Below are positions 5,911 to 6,991 of a stretch of 6,991 bases of DNA, piece after piece (the stretch's first letter is position 1; the number at the start of each line of letters is the position of its first letter). Made by a program: the position numbers and the translations under genes. The stretch covers positions 1 to 6,991 of the forward strand of contig JALTMC010000167.1 of the NCBI GenBank assembly GCA_027005175.1, in the 5' to 3' direction. A model generated the notes under the pieces. That model was given only the letters and a program-made list of their open reading frames with translations. It ran no database searches and had not been told where the DNA came from. Source of the stretch: Myxococcales bacterium. GTDB lineage: Bacteria; Myxococcota_C; UBA6777.

Positions 5911-6991
5911 TTAGTTTGCAGGTCGTTGGAGTTGGTAGACCTTCATCTTTTTGTGCAGGTTGGTGCGTTCAATACCGAGCGACTCCGCAGTACGAGAGAT
6001 ATTCCATTGATGCTCTTTTAGTTTGAGCAGGATATAACTTCGCTCTACTTCCTCACGCACTTCTTTGAGAGTGCGGTTCCCCATGGCTTTGATATCGAGA
6101 AGAGCACGCTTTTCTTGAAGGTGGGCTGGTAGGTCTTCCACATCGATGACGGGACCGCCAAGAATCGCGAGACGCTCCGCCAAGTTTTTCAATTCCCGTA
6201 CATTTCCAGGCCACGAATACTGCATTAATCGTTTTTGCGCACGAGGCTTTACGATCTGCTGTTTGTAGCCATAAGTCTGAGCATACTGACTCAAGAAGGT
6301 CTCCATGAGAAGTGGGATGTCATCCCGTCTATCGCGCAGGGGTGGAACTTCAATGGGAATAACATTGAGGCGAAAGTAGAGATCTTCTCGGAACCGGTCG
6401 TTTCGGATATCTTCTTCCAGATCACGGTTGGTCGCAGCGACGACACGCACATCCACAAACAAGGTGCGATCCCCTCCAACACGAGAGAATTCACCGGAAT
6501 TGAGTACCCGAAGGACTTTGGCCTGTGCATGAGGAGACATATCACCGATCTCGTCGAGAAAGATCGTGCCTGTATGCGCCCGCTCAAACTCCCCTTGCCG
6601 AGTGCGAACCGCCCCGGTAAAGGCTCCACGCTCGTGACCAAAGAGTTCACTTTCAATAAGCTCTTCTGGAATGGCCGCACAGTTCACTTTGACAAAGGGC
6701 CGCCCAGAACGTTTGCTGTATTCATGAACGGCCCTGGCAACAAGCTCTTTGCCTGTCCCACTTTCGCCAGTGATCAAAACCCAGCCTTCTGTGGGAGCAA
6801 CACGTTCGATCTGTCGAAAGATCGTCTGCATCGTTTGGGTGTTTCCAACCATCTGATACTGACCCGACCGCTCTTCTTCCAGGCTGCGCATCTGACGGAT
6901 GAGCCAACGCTTTTCAAGGCTTTGCTCTACACTTAAAAGCAGCTGCTCTCGCTCCACAGGCTTCTCAATAAAGCTGTAAGCTCCGTGTTTA
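5911..6991 (-). CDS. Sigma-54-dependent response regulator (NtrC family), N-terminus outside the window
   Basis: This is a two-component transcription activator that remodels sigma-54 RNA polymerase. The window holds the last 359 residues. The first ones, KHGAYSFIEKPVERE, are the end of a receiver domain including the conserved Lys-Pro; the phosphorylated Asp lies beyond the edge. A charged helical linker (about 20-42) follows. The AAA+ domain has Walker A GESGTGKE (75-82), the sigma-54 contact loop GAFTGA (122-127), Walker B TIFLDEIGDM (142-151) and the arginine-containing RFREDLYFRLN (199-209), then the SWPGNVREL block (259-267). A Fis-type helix-turn-helix (about 329-354, NISRTAESLGIERTNLHKKM) ends the protein. 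This HTH resembles NtrX more than NtrC by my reading, but I do not assign a symbol. All motifs needed for activity in the visible part are intact. The gene converges on the protease operon; its sensor kinase is probably outside the window. A GTG at 6957 is internal to the receiver, not the start. Confidence 0.95.
   Translation of the reverse strand, partial: KHGAYSFIEKPVEREQLLLSVEQSLEKRWLIRQMRSLEEERSGQYQMVGNTQTMQTIFRQIERVAPTEGWVLITGESGTGKELVARAVHEYSKRSGRPFVKVNCAAIPEELIESELFGHERGAFTGAVRTRQGEFERAHTGTIFLDEIGDMSPHAQAKVLRVLNSGEFSRVGGDRTLFVDVRVVAATNRDLEEDIRNDRFREDLYFRLNVIPIEVPPLRDRRDDIPLLMETFLSQYAQTYGYKQQIVKPRAQKRLMQYSWPGNVRELKNLAERLAILGGPVIDVEDLPAHLQEKRALLDIKAMGNRTLKEVREEVERSYILLKLKEHQWNISRTAESLGIERTNLHKKMKVYQLQRPAN

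Noticed and set aside
6235-6936. Long open frame of 233 codons on +
   Set aside because: It lies wholly antisense to the regulator's AAA+ domain, whose motifs are unmistakable; the + frame shows no family features.

Overview
The window looks like chromosome from a Gram-negative, deltaproteobacterium-like organism, perhaps Myxococcota or a relative such as Bradymonadota. This is inferred from the mix of genes: a long HEAT-repeat protein, a large metzincin protease, a small Cys-rich secreted protein whose tail resembles the MYXO-CTERM sorting signal, and an NtrC-type sigma-54 activator. G+C looks moderate by eye, roughly half, which is low for classical myxobacteria. The species cannot be fixed. 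No tRNA, rRNA, CRISPR array, transposase or phage gene was seen.

Layout from left to right. (1) The 3' part of a HEAT-repeat protein gene on + runs in from the left edge to 1636. (2) A convergent gene on - (1664-2914) encodes a flavoprotein of the type II sulfide:quinone oxidoreductase (SQR) fold that lacks the expected redox cysteines. (3) A 240-base divergent intergenic region (2915-3154) separates it from (4) a 706-residue metzincin-type zinc protease on + (3155-5275). (5) After 18 bases comes a gene for a small exported Cys-rich protein (5294-5758), probably in the same operon. (6) A 71-bp tandem repeat (5693-5864, about 2.4 copies) forms the 3' end of that gene and most of the following gap. 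(7) On -, entering from the right edge, is the C-terminal part of a sigma-54-dependent response regulator (stop at 5911).

How the genes relate: only the metzincin and the Cys-rich protein look like a transcription unit. A protease paired with a putative surface-anchored protein is suggestive, but nothing in the sequence proves a functional link. The flavoprotein and HEAT genes converge and appear unrelated. The regulator is convergent with the protease operon, and its targets cannot be seen here.

The most unusual points are: the SQR-like enzyme with its catalytic cysteines and FAD-site Asp replaced; the repeat whose 71-bp period is not a multiple of three, so each copy presents the same hydrophobic-plus-Arg C-terminus in a different frame; the Asn-variant metzincin with no visible signal peptide; and a dense basic/aromatic stretch in the HEAT protein.
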